DNA of 64,000 nucleotides from Labia minor (Eukaryota; Arthropoda; Insecta; Dermaptera; Spongiphoridae), in NCBI GenBank assembly GCA_963082975.1, contig OY720344.1:32480033-32544032 (forward strand), in the 5' to 3' direction. The first letter of the stretch is position 1. Each line of letters begins with the position of its first letter. This document shows positions 25,725 to 39,959 of the stretch, piece by piece. The notes below the pieces were generated by a model. The model worked only from the letters and a program-made list of their open reading frames with translations, was not told the DNA's origin and did not search any database. The translations under genes were made by a program, and so were the position numbers.

Positions 25725-28700
25725 AGTATATATATGAATATTCAACGAATAAACAATATTGTATAAGTATTTAAAAAAATATTTTTTTTCATTTTAATTG
25801 TGAGTATGAACACTTCTAGCTCTAAAAAAATTCGATTATTTTCTGATAGATAATTAAAAAATAATGTGTACATTAAGTGGTTAAAAAAAATATTTTAGAA
25901 GAATATTAAAAAAATTTTGTTCATATCCACAGTACATTCACTGATATTTTTCCAAATATTAGAATAGAGAACTTTAGTAGTATTGACGTCATGCCTTCGG
26001 ATTGAGATTTCGGACCAAATTATAAAACGTTTGAATTATTTATTTATTTATTTTATTAAATCATCAAAAATAAAAATAATAATAAATAAATAATAATGTG
26101 GTTTTCTGACTTTTTAGATGACTATAAAAATTTTTTTGTCCTCTAAACTTTGAATTTAATATTATTGTATTTTTATATGAATAGATCCTTGAATAATTTA
26201 ATTAACCTTTAATCTTTAACATTTTTTTAATTTTTTGCATTTAATTAATGAAAAATCTTTAGCAGGTTTTATTTTTCTATTTTGATTAATGACAAACTTT
26301 TTTATGTAATATGTAGGTACTTTATTCTGGTTTTACAATCTATATTGTCCATTAAAACTAATCGGCTTATTTAGCTATCTTACAACATCTAACCCATGAG
26401 AGGTAGAATACATAGTGAATATATGAGAACATCATAACGAATAAAATATTTATTTCTTCCTTTCCAAATCTATTATATTTTTTATTTATTCTATAAATTA
26501 TTGATGAGATTTAAAGCCCCCTGAGATTCTATTATGTTTCATTCGTCTCCTATAAAGATGAAGAAGGAATTTTAACTAAAGCAAAAATGTTTTTCTTGTT
26601 TTTTATATCTTCTCATAAATATAACTTTTTGTTTTAAAAATCTTTTTTCTTTTGCTTCTTTTTGAACCCAGTTTTATTTTCTGAATGAATTCCTTTTTTT
26701 TCTTCACCTTGCTCAAAAACAGGTTGGTTAATTGCTCACGGGAGATAATCAATAAATGAAAGAATGAATGAATATTGAACGTGACTCCATCAACTCAATG
26801 CTAATTAGTTAAATACATTAATTAGATTGTTGTATCATAAATCAAAGAAAGTAATAAGTGATAAAGTTTAAAATTATTAACTGAGGATGCGTAATCGTCT
26901 CCTCCTCGAATATTTATGGTGGATTCTTCATGATACAAAGAAGCAGGTTCGCATTAAAAAAATATTCTACAAAATATTATAATATAATTTCATATATATA
27001 TATATATGTTTAATTTTTTTATGCACCTTATTCTTTGTTGACGATAAGATATTTTAAATTTTTTATTTTTAGGAAAATATAAATTGAAATTAAAATTCAC
27101 TAAAAATAATTTATGTGACCCATATATTATATTATATATATATATATTTATATATAATTATATTATAATAATACATTTACACTTTATGGTGATAGAATTC
27201 CATAAAACACGTAAAAAAAACAACTAATCACTGCTATGGAAAATAATTTATCTTTATAGTCTATTTTTAAAGTCCAAATAAAATATATTAGGTGGATACA
27301 AAAACGGGAGTTAAATATATATATATAAACCGCACCCTTCAAAATTCTCTTATTTACCATTTTTTAAAAATAAATATTTAATGTTAATTTTTATATTACA
27401 AAAGTTGATTGGAGGGGATGATTGGCTTCGACATGTTCGAGTCAATCTTGATCAAGAATTGGAGAAGGAGACAACATATCCCTTGCAGGAAGGACATCCC
27501 CGGCCAACCCCTTTTTGAGAAATTCCGATGCCCACGAGATGTTCCAGATAAATCCGCAAGACGACACTCAAGACTCAAGTCTCCAAAGAATCCTCCATTC
27601 CCCCCTTTTTAAATACCAGTAAGTGGTCGACCCTTGGTAATTAATAATAATTTGCAATTGCTAAATATAAATTAAATTCCATTTAATTTATATTTCTATT
27701 TCTAACCGAACCATTCATTTTCTTCAATTTCATATAATTACTTGTTATCTATTTTTGTAATATAAATTCTTTTAGTTTATTAAATACATAATTTTAGTTT
27801 GATTTTATATATGCATTTTAATCTGAACCTATTCAATTTTATCATTTCCCATATCAACCTTCACGGATTCAATAACCAATTTATTATTCTAAATTTAACC
27901 AGAGTGCTACCAAATTAATTTAAACTTATTTTCAACCCATTTTTTCTTATAAAAACACCAAGTCCTCCAATATACGACAATATATATATATAGATATTAA
28001 TATCAATATTAATAAAGGTATATCAAAGAAAAAGAATTATGTTCTTTTTGTTATATTATTATTAGTACTCGTTTTCAAATTTTGGAATAAAATGGAATAT
28101 ATTTAAATTAGCTAGAGCCGTTAGGGCTGTCTACGATAATGATGAGTAGTTTTCTGTTATGCTTCCATTTTGTGTAACTGAATATAATACATTTTATAAA
28201 ATTTATTTATTATAGAAAAATTTCGATTTACTAAAAGTTTTTTATTTGTTAATGATTTTCATCATTCAAGAACAGAGAAAGATATTCATATTTATTCAAT
28301 TGAATTTCAATCTGATCTTTCGCTTGTCCGCCTAGCAACATTTCATTTGAAATGACTTGGATGGTGCTCTCTGTTTTGTTTTCGAATTTGTCATCACTTG
28401 TCACCTCTCTTTTGATGTCTGTTGCAAATGAATGAAGAAATGAATGGCTCAGTGGATAGAGTTAAGTGTGAGTGAGAGAGAAAGAGGAGCAGTTCTAATG
28501 ACTATTCATTTGATTTCCTGGAAAGATATCAGTGTCTAGAATGGTAAAAGGATTTCGTTTGTGACATTCAATCACAACGATAATGTCTTATTTACACCAA
28601 AGCACAAATACCAATACAAAATAGAATATACAATAATAAGCATAAAATCAAATATACCGGTTTATTTCTTTCATCTTAATTTCGGATGAATAGGTTCTCC

Positions 28701-29358
28701 TCTTTATAACGGACTGACAGTTTTTAATTTATTAGTCTATATATACATTCAGTATAAAATTAAACATGCTTATGTACTTTAAGTAAATATAAAATAAATT
28801 GTAATAGTAATATTGACAATATTAATAAAATATAAATCATATTTTTTGAAAATTTCCATCAAACATGATAAAAAGAAAAATACTTTTTGTGAAATAGCCC
28901 AAATGGCAGAAAAGGTATTGACGAAAACGTGAACTCCTAAGGGGACACGTGCCCAAAAACCCTCATTCACCATCACCAGCCGAGTAAATATCCAGAGTGC
29001 GTGGTCTATTAAATGAGACTATTTTCTCTCTTTTCTTCATCCTATTCCATCACATTACCTTCGATTTCTATTCAACAAACATTCAATGAAGTTGGATAAA
29101 AAGAAAAACAAAAATAAACCTACAAACATAGTTTGAGGTATTAACTCACAAACAAATTGAATATCTGATGTAGAGAAATATTTTAGTTAAAATCACACAC
29201 AAATTTTCTTTATAATTGTTCATATTTCATTTAAGGCAGGGCTCAACTCAATAATCTCTTGTCATTCATACTTTAAAAACGGAGATAATTTTAATAAAAC
29301 TATTTACTTACTGAAGAAGCTCTAACCTCTTTTTGGATTTCTAATTTTTTATTATATA
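25581..29358. other. AT-rich stretch with small islands, no gene recognised
   Basis: Contains a GC-richer patch at 27400-27615, open on both strands (67 codons +, 60 codons -) with no recognisable motif. Next to it (about 27612-27690) the sequence shares roughly 60 bp with 55714-55775, just upstream of the Jockey-type frame (AAGTGGTCGA..CTT...GCAATTGCTAA). A second patch at 28320-28560 is unique. The remainder is AT-rich. Confidence 0.4.
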
Positions 29359-29624
29359 CGAGGGTAGGTCAATAAATCAGTGACTTTTTGAATAAAACAC
29401 AAGTTTTTGGATAAAAATTTATTTTATTTTTCAACAAAGTCTCCTTTGAGCTATAGAAATTTATTTTTTACATTTTCTTCTCGAATCATGAGGTAGTTTG
29501 CTAGTAATAGATGTCAAACAAACACTAAAAGGCCCAGGTGGTTGAAATTTCGACAGGAGTAGTGTGCTATTTCATTTAAGAGATGAGAAATTCAAAAAGT
29601 TACGGACTTATTGACCTGCCTTCG
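29359..29624 (-). mobile_element. mariner internal-deletion derivative
   Basis: The left end CGAGGGTAGGTCAATAAATC and the right end TTACGGACTTATTGACCTGC form the family inverted repeat. TA precedes the left end (29357-29358); the right flank reads TG, a worn target site. It holds only the extreme ends of the gene, including the ACAAAGTCTCCTTTGAGCT 3' coding end on the minus strand. The central part is deleted. Confidence 0.75.
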
Positions 29625-32600
29625 TGTATTAAAATTACTGTATAGTAGCAGTCTATATGACTTATATTCTTTAAGACTTACCAGTTAAAAACTAAGAATA
29701 TTTAAATAAGGACACGTCCAAATATGATAGGAATATATTTTTCATAAATATTTGTTATATTTGAATTATTTGTATAATTATTATAAATCATGAGAGGCTG
29801 AAATATTTCATTGGTAATTATTTTTAAGGTTGAAAAATTTCTTAATACATAATTATTTTATTGTATTAAATTCTCAGGTTCATCAAATGATTAAGAAGCT
29901 GTAACCTCTTTGTGGATTACTACTTATTTTATTCTATATAGGTGTATATTAGGATTTGGATGTAGTATTATATATTTTTATATTATAGTATAAGTAGCAT
30001 ACCTTTGACTTTCCAAATATGTTAATTTAAATTAAATAATTTAATATTAAGATTTTTTGAAAGATATTTTAAGTAGTTTCACCATGAATAAAAACATAAA
30101 ATTCTAGAAATATTTATATTTTCTCAATGGTTCAGAATAAAATACTAATAAGGTATAATATACCTATATTAAATTTTATTATTATTTCAAAATTTATTAT
30201 AATATTATATTTTAATGTAGAAAAAGTATTAAAACTAATTAATTCATTATTTTTTTTTATATTTCCTCACATCTCTTTTTACTTGAATTTTTACCAATCA
30301 AGTTTAATTTAACAGTAAATAAGGTTTGAAGTAAGCCTTAATAACCTTATTAGATATAGCTTCAATTACGAGTTATTCCATTTGTTTATTTGTTTTTTAA
30401 TTTAATTTATATTAATAAAACAGTAATCCATAAATCATTGTAATATATATTAATGCTTCATCAAACAGCTGCTTAGTATTTTACTAAATGGGTACAATTG
30501 TTTTTAAATATTGTGAGTCTCTCAAGAAATAATAATTAATTCTTTTGAATATCATATACTCTAATTACTTATTTTTTCCCATTTGTATATCTATCATTTT
30601 AAATAGTAAAAAAAATCAGAAATTAATTTTTGGTATAAAACTTAAATAAGAATTTTTTTGTAAAGTGACTTGTTTACCCACTGCTAACTTCACACACACA
30701 CAATTCGCATAACCTGTCCGTCCCTACGAGTAGATAACTCAATAAATAAAAATATTAAAATTAATTTTAGCAATTTCCACCCAGAATTATTGAAATATTA
30801 TTATAATATAGGTACATTTTTATATATATTTCTTAAAATTAAATATTTAAATTATTATTTCTCATTTTAATAAATAGTCGCCGCTCGATCATTAAAAAAA
30901 ATTATTTCTTATCAGGTTTGGCTGGTAATATTAATAAATTCATAACGATAATCCTCGTTCTACTATTTTTATCTTATAATCTCATTGTCTCTTTTTATAC
31001 ATCAATCAATTTCATTGTTTTAATTTAGGTTTAAAACATTTTATAAGAATTTATTAAAGGCTGTGCGCTGTTCATTTGAAACTATTTTCTCTCCAATTAT
31101 TCATGTTCAACACAATGAATACAAAATTATTCATATATAATATTTTTTCTTTTTATTTATATTATAAAAATCAAATATCATTTGAATTATTTTATATAAT
31201 TTATTGGAAAAGTTGTCTCTTTAATTATAATAATTTAATATTATTATATCAGATTTTTTCATTAATTATCAATTGAAGTAAATATTAATTAAAGAAAGAA
31301 ATTGTTTTTAAAATATAAATAACGGCGGAGGGCTGTTTCTTGTAAGTTACATGCTTGAGGTAATTGTTATAAAATTATAAGTATTTATCAATGCTCAAGG
31401 GACATTCGGTGAGAAAATTTTTTGCGATTTTTCGGTGTATTTTTTTTAAATAATTTCCTTAATAGAATCATTATTTTCGTCACCATATCTTGAAAATGCA
31501 AAGGTTTACTATTTATTAAATGACAAAAACAGTTTGTTCTCTAGCAACAAGCAAGAGGAATCTTATCAAACGCAGGGATCTTTTCAGTGTAATTGTTGTC
31601 TTATTGGCTATTTTTGAACACGTGATTCGGAATTGATTGGATATTTATTTCATCAAAAAATTTTCAAGATAAAAAGAGAGAAAGATAATATATACTTACA
31701 ATGTTTGCAAGACTAATAAGATAGATCTTAGATTTACATATAAATTTTAAACTACTAAGCCATTAAATTTAAAAGAACAAATTAAAAAAAATAGTCATAA
31801 AACAACCCTTAAATGTACGCATTGATGCACTGAAAGACAGAAAACTATGGTCTGAAGATATAACATAATATATATTTCGTAATTAAAAAATATTATTTAA
31901 TATACAACTTTTGCTAGTAAAATTAGACTATATTTTAAATGAATATCAATCAAAGAAATAGATAATCTTTAAAAAATTACACCTATACATACTTATTCAA
32001 GTTTTAATAATAATAGTGATAATAATAATAAAAATTATATAATATCATCATAAATCATATCTTAGCTATCTTGCATCATCATAATAGTTTGATTTTATTA
32101 TAAATTCTCGGGTAGAGTTTTCAGCGAGTATAAGTATATTCAATGTATACATATATACCATGTTACTTGAATGATAAAATTAGAATATATAAATAGATTA
32201 GAAAGGAATATTAGATAAATGTGTAAAATTATTGGGATTTATTTAATAAGAATAATTAATTTTAAATTTAAATTTGTTTATAAACAATCTTATTAAAGAA
32301 GACAGATTTTTATTATTTGTTATCCTAAGGCACCTTTGCATTTAAAAGGGGGTGAGATTGGCTCATTCTTGAATAGCTTTTTGAGGGAGCATTTTGCTGT
32401 AGTGATTTATACGTGCGTGAGTGCATACGTGCGTGTCATGTTTTTGCCATTTGTCTCGGTCCAAAGAGGACATGGCTCACGAACAACATCTTAACAAATG
32501 GCGAAAAAAAGAAGGAATGAACGCGCGGGGGTGGATACAATGAAAAGAACACAAAGACGAAAGGCTCCTTCATTTCAGCTCCTTGAGATTATCAAAACTG

Positions 32601-32897
32601 ATAACAAGTTCTGTAAACGAAATTCCATCTACCCCACTACCTTTGCTCAAAACCTGATTTAATTGAAGTTTTAAATTAATTATTGTTAATAATATTAATA
32701 ATAATATTATATTTTTCAACCAAGTTTATTATATTTAGTAATTATTTAAATATAATGTTGAAAAAATATTAGAAAAAAATGTAGTTATATTTATAATTAA
32801 ATTTCTATATTTACCCAAAAAAACATATCAAAATAGTTAATTAATTAACTTGGTTAAAAATGTTTACCTTATCTTGAATAAAACCTTCATCTATTTA
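29625..32897. other. AT-rich stretch, no gene recognised
   Basis: Includes a worn reverse fragment of family E (about 30880-30936, with GGTTTGGCTGGTAATATTAA). It also has a unique patch at 32330-32660 holding an inverted pair GCCATTTGT (32446) / ACAAATGGC (32494). Short AT-rich frames at 30127 and 31076 are low-complexity and are not supported as genes. Confidence 0.45.
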
Positions 32898-33428
32898 CGA
32901 GAAAAGGTCAATAAGTCCGTGACTTGTTGAATTTCCCGTATCTTAAATGAAATGGCAACTCTGCTCCTGTCAGCATGCTACTATCGACTGAATCCTTTCG
33001 AAATTTGAACCAGCTGGGTCTTTTAGTTTTTGTTTGACTTCCATTAATAGCAGTCTACCTCGTCATTTGAGAAGAAAATGGGAAAAAGTGAATTTCCATG
33101 AAAATCCATGAATTTGGATACGAATTGCTCCCTTATGCGCCCTGTTCTCCGGATTTATCCCTGAGAGACTATTTCTTGTTACCAAACCTGAAGAAATGAG
33201 TCGGCAGGAAGAGATTTGACACACTCCAATGATGAAATCATCTCATAAAGAAATACGTATTTTTGATGTCCTCGACAAATTTTATTTTTTTAAAGGGATA
33301 AAAATATTGGAGAAATGTTGGACGAAATTTGTAGAGTTCAAAGGAAACTACGTTGAAAAATAAAATAAATTTTTATCCAAAAGCATGCGTTTCATTCAAA
33401 AAGTCACGGACTTATTGACCTACCAACG
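32898..33428 (+). mobile_element. mariner element with partial transposase pseudogene
   Basis: The 531-bp copy is flanked by TA (32896-32897 and 33429-33430). Terminal inverted repeats carry GTCAATAAGTCCGTGACTT and its complement. After a short N-terminal leader (about 33078-33110) the sequence jumps by internal deletion to the third catalytic region at about 33123. This reads LLPYAPCSPDLSLRDYFLLP, where SPD is the last aspartate of the mariner D,D34D triad. An in-frame stop follows near 33197. The C-terminal segment ends at EFKGNYVEK before the right repeat. Dead, but it is the best-preserved member of this mariner lineage in the window. Confidence 0.88.
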
Positions 33429-33430
33429 TA

Positions 33431-36400
33431 ACCTTTCTCTATTCATTTATTTGATATGTATATATAGAGGACTGACTCATAGTCCATTACATTGTTTGCA
33501 GATTATAATATACTTTCTCTATTTATTGATAATTGACTACTCGAGCCTTAATAAAGGCATGAATGAGAATGGACCATGGTTTTGTGTTATTTTTTTCTCA
33601 CTTTTTCTTATACCCTCCTTTTTACGTTGCCCTTCAGGCGCCCTTCTCCACTACTTTTTGCCCTATGTTTGAGCTTTATATTTCCACCCCATCCAAATTA
33701 CTTCACGACCGGGTTTTATATACTTTTAATTATACTAATTGAGAAGGTAGAGGGGTAGTCACACAAAAGAGAACAAAAAACTGCATGACAATCTATAAAT
33801 GGAAGTTCTCTAAATACATTAGAAATGAATCTAAATTTGTCCCAACGTTAATAATAATAAAATTAAAAAAAATATAATTAGTATAATTATTAAAAGAATT
33901 AAAATGCCAGTTGCAATTCGAATTCTTTTATCCTCATACCAGAAAAAATATATATTTTTTTGTATTTTTCTTTATTATTAATTATTCTCTGTCTTTATTC
34001 ATAAAAACATTCAGAGAATTCTCTTAAAACCAAATTTTTCAACAAATTATTATTTTTAAGTCATTATAAATTAGTTTTTTTCTTTTTTGATTTTTGATAT
34101 TTCACGAATGAAAATAAAATAAATATATTCGATAACTTTAAACCCGAAGCATTTGCAAATATTTGAGATATCAACATCAAAATATCAGATAACGACAAAA
34201 TTAAACATTTTTTTGCAATAAAAGTACAAATAATATAAAATATTATCTTTAAATGCAATCCTAGAAAAGTACATGCTTCCTCGAGATGCTCATCTACATC
34301 ATAAAGATATTAATTAGTCTAATCATCTTGGTGATTCCCCTTGATTTTTTTTATAAAATTATTAATTAAGTATTATTTTTTATTTTTATATTTCTATTAG
34401 TATTTTATTTAAAAAGTTAAGTTATTTTATTTAAAGTCATATTTTAGTGATTGTATGGCGATTTTCAAATTTATTCTAAAATATTAGTTTTATAAAATTT
34501 TATCTGATTTTTTATAATAATTTTCTTAAAGATCTAAATTTAAATTTTTTTTTTCTTTATTCTTTTTTTCAATTGTTGAAATTCTTTATCCATTCTTCAC
34601 TTATGAAATATTTTTAGATAAGAAAGGTTTTTTCTATTTATTGTTAGATTGAAATATTTTCTGACTTTTACATTATTGTCATGATACAATTTTTCATTTG
34701 TCAAAGAAACCTTTACACTCCAAATGGTGATCATAATAGAATATTAACTTGTTGCTATGAATTGAGAATTCGTGATTGAATAGAAAATTCTAAAAGAGAA
34801 ATTGGTTTGATTGTCTGTAAAAAATACATCGATCTAACATCAACTCATCTCGAAAAAATGCGTCTTGACATTCAAAATGAAGACATCGATTTACCATTGC
34901 AACTGTTGATTTGCTTTATTTGATATTTTATTTATTTATTTATTTTTGATCTATTTCTTATGCTTTATTATAAATTACAATTAAAAATTTTCAACACAAA
35001 ATTTTTGTAAATTATCTTCATCGAAATTATGATTAATTAAATTAAATAATTATTGTTTTTTAAATTTTATATTTATATATTTAATTAGGTTTAATTAAAT
35101 TTTATTATTACGATCGAAGATTCCTTGCATAAGAATCTTCCTAATTATTAAGGAAGTTTCTTAAAAAAAAAAAGAAAAAAAAAACATTCTCTGAGAAAAT
35201 TACTCACAATTATTTGACATTAATCAAAATCAAATATTTATTTTAAAAGTAGGATTTCTATAAGGAAAAATATACATAAAATAACTATAATTTCGTATGA
35301 TTAAGGATCTTATTACACTTTTGAAATAATGAAATGGATAGCTTTTTAGAGAATGAATTCGAACAAGGTCAATTTCTGTTGTCTTGTTATGTTTGAGGTG
35401 GTTCCTTCCGGCATCGGATTTCTTGATCCATTAAATTTGCATTGTGCGAAATGAAGAGGTCACACGGTCCAATCTTCAATGAAAAATATCTCTTTTGTTC
35501 CATCTCTATTACCGGAGTAAAATAATCTAAATAAGTATATATAATATAAATTCTTATATAACAAATAAGGAACTTAGTAACTTGAAAAACGGAACAAAGA
35601 GTATTGCGAAAATTGAAAATCCAGGTCACAGAACTTCTCGTAGTTAATAAATTAAATAAAAACAAAGTATTTACGCGTTAGTACAGAATATTTAATTTAC
35701 GGGAAAATATAATAAAAAAATTATTTCATTCGTTAAAATTCAATTCAATATGAATAATATTTTGCTTATTTAGGACCCATTTTCGTACAATTCATTTATT
35801 TTGATATTATTTATTTATTTATCAATTATAGTCATGGTTAAATATTGCAGACCTCCATTGCGTCTGGAAAATATTTAAGTAACACAATATTTATTTATTT
35901 ATTGATGATCGAGTTTGAAGTAAAAATTTATTTTTCTACAAAAAATTAGCACCCCCCAGTTTTAGAGATAAACAAATTAATTTCAAATATTATTTCTTAA
36001 AATATCTTTAATTTTAAATTGAATATAATTTATTTATTTATTTTTTTGGACATTTGAAAATAAATTTATAAAAATTAATTGATTAATTAATTATTAATTA
36101 ATTAATTATGTTTTTAATAGAAATTTTTCATTTGCCACATTATTCTAAAAATGAATACTTGTTCCTTGCTCTTTATTAGTGTGATTGACTATAATCTTTA
36201 TGGGTTTGTTTCAGGAATGGAGGGGGAGTGCCCCTGAACAAGATGTATACCATGATAACGGTCAAGATATCCAATGATTTATATCTTCTTTTTTTCAATT
36301 GAACAATTCAGCGTAGCCGAACAATTGCCAAGGGCAACAATCACGATCAGAGGGTGCCTTGAGAGAAACTAGCTATTATTTTTATAGTAGCTGCCCACTA

Positions 36401-37089
36401 AAAATATCTTTCTCTGAGAATAACCTATTATTTATCACTTAGGAGCATCAATCAATTACAAATATATATAATTTATAATAGAATATTTCAAAACTTATTT
36501 TTTTTTAAGTAGGAAATAATTTATTTTTTCATAAAATTATATTCTTTTTATTTAATTTTCCCATCACCCAAGATTAATTTTCTTCTTTTTTTAATATTTC
36601 CACATAAGTCTTATTATCCATCTCCAGAAGGATGCTTATTTATTTATTTATTATTCATTTATATTCCAATAATACCTCCATGTTTTGTATTTATTTTCGA
36701 TATATTCATCATTCGTTTAATATTATTTATTATATTTACTTTATTAATAAAGATTTTAAATTTATTCTATATATTTCTATCATATGCTTTAAATACTAAA
36801 TTAATATTTTTTATTTCTACAATAAAATAAGTTATTAGCTGATTTTACTCATATTATAATCTAGAAAAATTAATAAAAAACAAATAAATCGATTAATTTA
36901 AATTAATACTGTAAATGAATGTATATATTTTTAGTTTACATTTAATTTTATAACGTTAAAAATGTTAATTTTACTTTTATAACACGTCTCAAGTCTTTAA
37001 CTTTAGTTTTCCTTAAATTTCATTATAATTAAAAATATTCAATTGAAATCAAGCAATGAAATTAAAATATCAAAATGATTAAGACATAT
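33431..37089. other. AT-rich stretch, no gene recognised
   Basis: Patches of higher complexity lie at about 33540-33780, 35380-35660 (a 92-codon minus-strand frame without recognisable motif) and 36190-36390. No repeat ends or domains are recognised. Confidence 0.45.
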
Positions 37090-37316
37090 TATACTCCATT
37101 ATAAAATATATAATTAATTTACTGATTAAATTAACAAATATTTTAAATAAGAACATAAAAAGATATGAATGTGTTAATATATTGATTAAAATAAAATGAA
37201 TGAAATCCATTTACATACAGATTTTCAACCAAATTACTATGTATCACTTCGGGGGTACAGGGGTCAGAGCCCCTGTCTATGTGCGAAGATCGCCGAAGGT
37301 GGTCTGAGTAGCTAGT
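37090..37316 (+). repeat. RTE-like 3' extension only (copy D3)
   Basis: This copy contains only the noncoding 3' end of family D: the AT-rich spacer, then GGGGGTACAGGGG.CAGAGCCCC and a worn second hairpin (GATCGCCGAAGGTGGTC), ending GTAGCTAGT. The truncation from the 5' side is what target-primed reverse transcription leaves. The hairpins are less perfect than in D1 and D4, suggesting greater age. Confidence 0.75.
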
Positions 37317-38253
37317 ATTTTATAATTTTATTTACTTTTCTATCTATATTTATAAATAATTTAATACCTATATACAATTATCAAGGAAAAAATCAGAAAC
37401 TGAAAAAATAATTTGAGCTAGGAAAACATTTTAAGATACCACTATTTGATATTTGAAATGCCACTTTTGGCAAATGCGTTAACCTGTAACTTTGTAATAC
37501 TAATCAAATTTATTCAAAATTTATCTTGATTTTAAATTTATTTATTGATTTTACAGCAATATTTATTTTCTTTATAAATAAATGAGGTGTTTGGATTAAA
37601 TTACGTAAAAAATATTATTAAATCATTTTTAAAATATAACGTGTAAATTTTATCTTTCTCTTAATCCCTAATTTATATATTATATTTTTTTCAATCGACC
37701 ATCAACAATCTTCCATGCATTTAGATAAATAAAGATCTCCTTTATATATAAATATACATAATTATACAATATAATATTATATTATTTTTTTATATGAAAA
37801 TTCTAATAAAACTCTAAGTCCTTTTGCAATATCCTTTTATAATTATGAAATTTAATTAAATCTTTTCCCAGATTAATACTTTCTCATTTGAAATCTCCTC
37901 TGTAGAAATGAATGAATGTAATGACTTGGCAGTCAACTTTAAATCTTCTTTTCTAGTTGAGTTTTTTTTTTAAATGTTGGTTTTACACTTACAAATTGTT
38001 TTTTTTTAATTGATTTAAATCTTGATTTTTTTTTTATTTGTTTATTCATATATCAAATATCTACAATTTATAATATAAAGAAATTATGTAATTATAAAGT
38101 TCCTTATTTGAATTTTTTTTCATATTTAGTAATACTAATCATTTCAACTATATAGAGATTGTCTAATAATATATAAATTATATTTAGTAGAAAACCATTT
38201 ATTTATTAAATATTATTCTTATATGAAAATATCATTTATCTTTATATAAATAA
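37317..38253. other. AT-rich stretch, no gene recognised
   Basis: A/T-rich low-complexity sequence; nothing recognised. Confidence 0.5.
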
Positions 38254-38395
38254 TCAATACTTTATCTATCTATCTCTCTGTGGCTCTACGGATTTCGAAA
38301 GTTCTTGGCCGCAGCAACCACACCGCTCCAAGTATTCCTATTCTGAGCCACTGGAAGGTGTCCAGTCCCTATCCTCTCCCATCTCAATACTTTAT
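38254..38395 (-). mobile_element. 118-bp 5'-truncated RTE-like insertion with 12-bp target duplication
   Basis: The direct repeat TCAATACTTTAT occurs at 38254-38265 and 38384-38395. Between them, on the minus strand, lie the last codons of the RTE-like polymerase (QNRNTWSGVVAAAKNFR), a stop, a very short 3' untranslated region and an AGAT-type repeat tail. This is a complete, datable insertion of only the last 118 bp of an element. Unlike copies D1-D4 it ends at the tetranucleotide tail and has no GC-hairpin extension. Confidence 0.82.
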
Positions 38396-38633
38396 TTATA
38401 CTTTATTGAAAATATAATGCTATACATTTTTTTATATTATATATTCTTTTAAATTCTGATGACAATTTACTTCCAAATACATATAAAGGGAATGCATACC
38501 TTTTTATTACGATATTATATACATTTGTTGTCATTAGATCAATATGTTTGTTTTTTAAATTTTAAAAAATTTGTTTATGTATCCATACTTTATTTACTTC
38601 TGTTTATTTTATTTTCGTTCTATTTTCCAGGTA

Positions 38634-39781
38634 TAAGGTAATGGCACTAATAGATGACATTTTAAGCGCTCTTGTCGGCATTTTCTTTTATAAAACCGAA
38701 ACTATACGTCTCGCAAAAAAAATCTTTTGGTTATTATAAAGCTTATCTTACCTTTTATCACCAGGATAAATATTTTAAACTTTTATATGAGTTTAATAGG
38801 AAATATAATTTTTTTTCAAAGTAATCAAATGGAACCTATAGATGACACCAAAAATTTTGGTGGAACCTAATGATGACAATTATGGAACCCAAAGATGACA
38901 TCTACTTTTTTTCACTTCGCTTGATCTCTTTATCTTCAACTTATTTATTTACAAAGTAAAACATCTTTCCAACACCTTGTTGCTGCTTTAACTTTAGTTA
39001 TAATAAAAAAATCAGGTTTCATATAATGATACATTAGATATATTTATTGTGATTGATTTTATTTTTAGCTGATTATTATAATAAAATAAAAAATTGATTT
39101 TAAACAAATCTTTTTTTAATTATGCATTTTTAATTATACATTGAGAACAGAGTAATTTAAAAAAAATTTCAAAAAAATAGTGTATGAAGTTCTGGAACAG
39201 AAAAAAATTTTCTGACAATGAGAAACACAGCGTCACCTTTAGGTTCCTATATCAATTCAGACATGCAACTTGGTGGAATTATATAAAATTATCTCCTCTT
39301 TACAGCTATTAATATAATAGACAATTTTTTTAAAAACCTACTTATAGCTGACATTGCTGTCATCTATAGGAAAAACAATTTTTAGGGGCACCTATAGATG
39401 ACACCGTTGATAAAAAAGATACTTTTAAAAATTAGGTGTTTAAATTGAAATGATTTATATCTATATTAAGTCTATTTTATAATGTAGTTGTTAAATTCTT
39501 GATAAATATGAATATAAAAATATAAAATACTAATTAAGAACATTACTTCCCTTAAGGTTATCTTTAAGATTTGTTGAAAAAATCAATTGTTGACGATTCG
39601 GTCTGCTTTTCAAGTTAAAAGAAAAAAAATAGGGCGACTAATTGTATTGTTGTAGGGTATCTCAGGTGGTGGAAAAACATAACTATCATTTAAAAAAAAA
39701 AATTTCCGCGTATGTTTTAAAATTTGCTTATTTTTTTAGTTTAAATTCAAAAGTGTCATCTATAGGTGCCATTACCTTATA
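38634..39781. mobile_element. 1.15-kb terminal-inverted-repeat element with iterated CCTATAGATGACA motif
   Basis: The left end has AAGGTAATGGCACTAATAGA(TGACA). The right end is its complement with two mismatches over 25 bp. TA flanks are compatible with a TA target. The motif (G)RACCTATAGATGACA(CC) recurs inside: 38831 and 38862 and 38884 on the plus strand, 39358 on the minus strand, and 39387 on the plus strand, in addition to the two termini. No open frame exceeds background, so it is non-autonomous. Iterated subterminal motifs are usually transposase-binding sites in DNA transposons; that role is inference. The superfamily could not be assigned. Confidence 0.7.
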
Positions 39782-39959
39782 TTAAAAAGTGTTTCATAAA
39801 TTACAAATTAAGAAAAATTTAAAAAAATATTTTTTTTCATTTAAAATTTAAATTATAATTTTATCATATTGTATATGAGTATCCAAATTGTTTTTATACC
39901 AGCTAATCTTTTAATAATATGGAATATAATTCCGATTTTTTTTTATTTGCTTCCCTTTT

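Noticed and set aside
28445-28500. TGGCTCAGTGGATAGAG as the A box of a tRNA gene
   Set aside because: No convincing B box (GGTTCGANNCC) at the proper distance and no cloverleaf could be formed.
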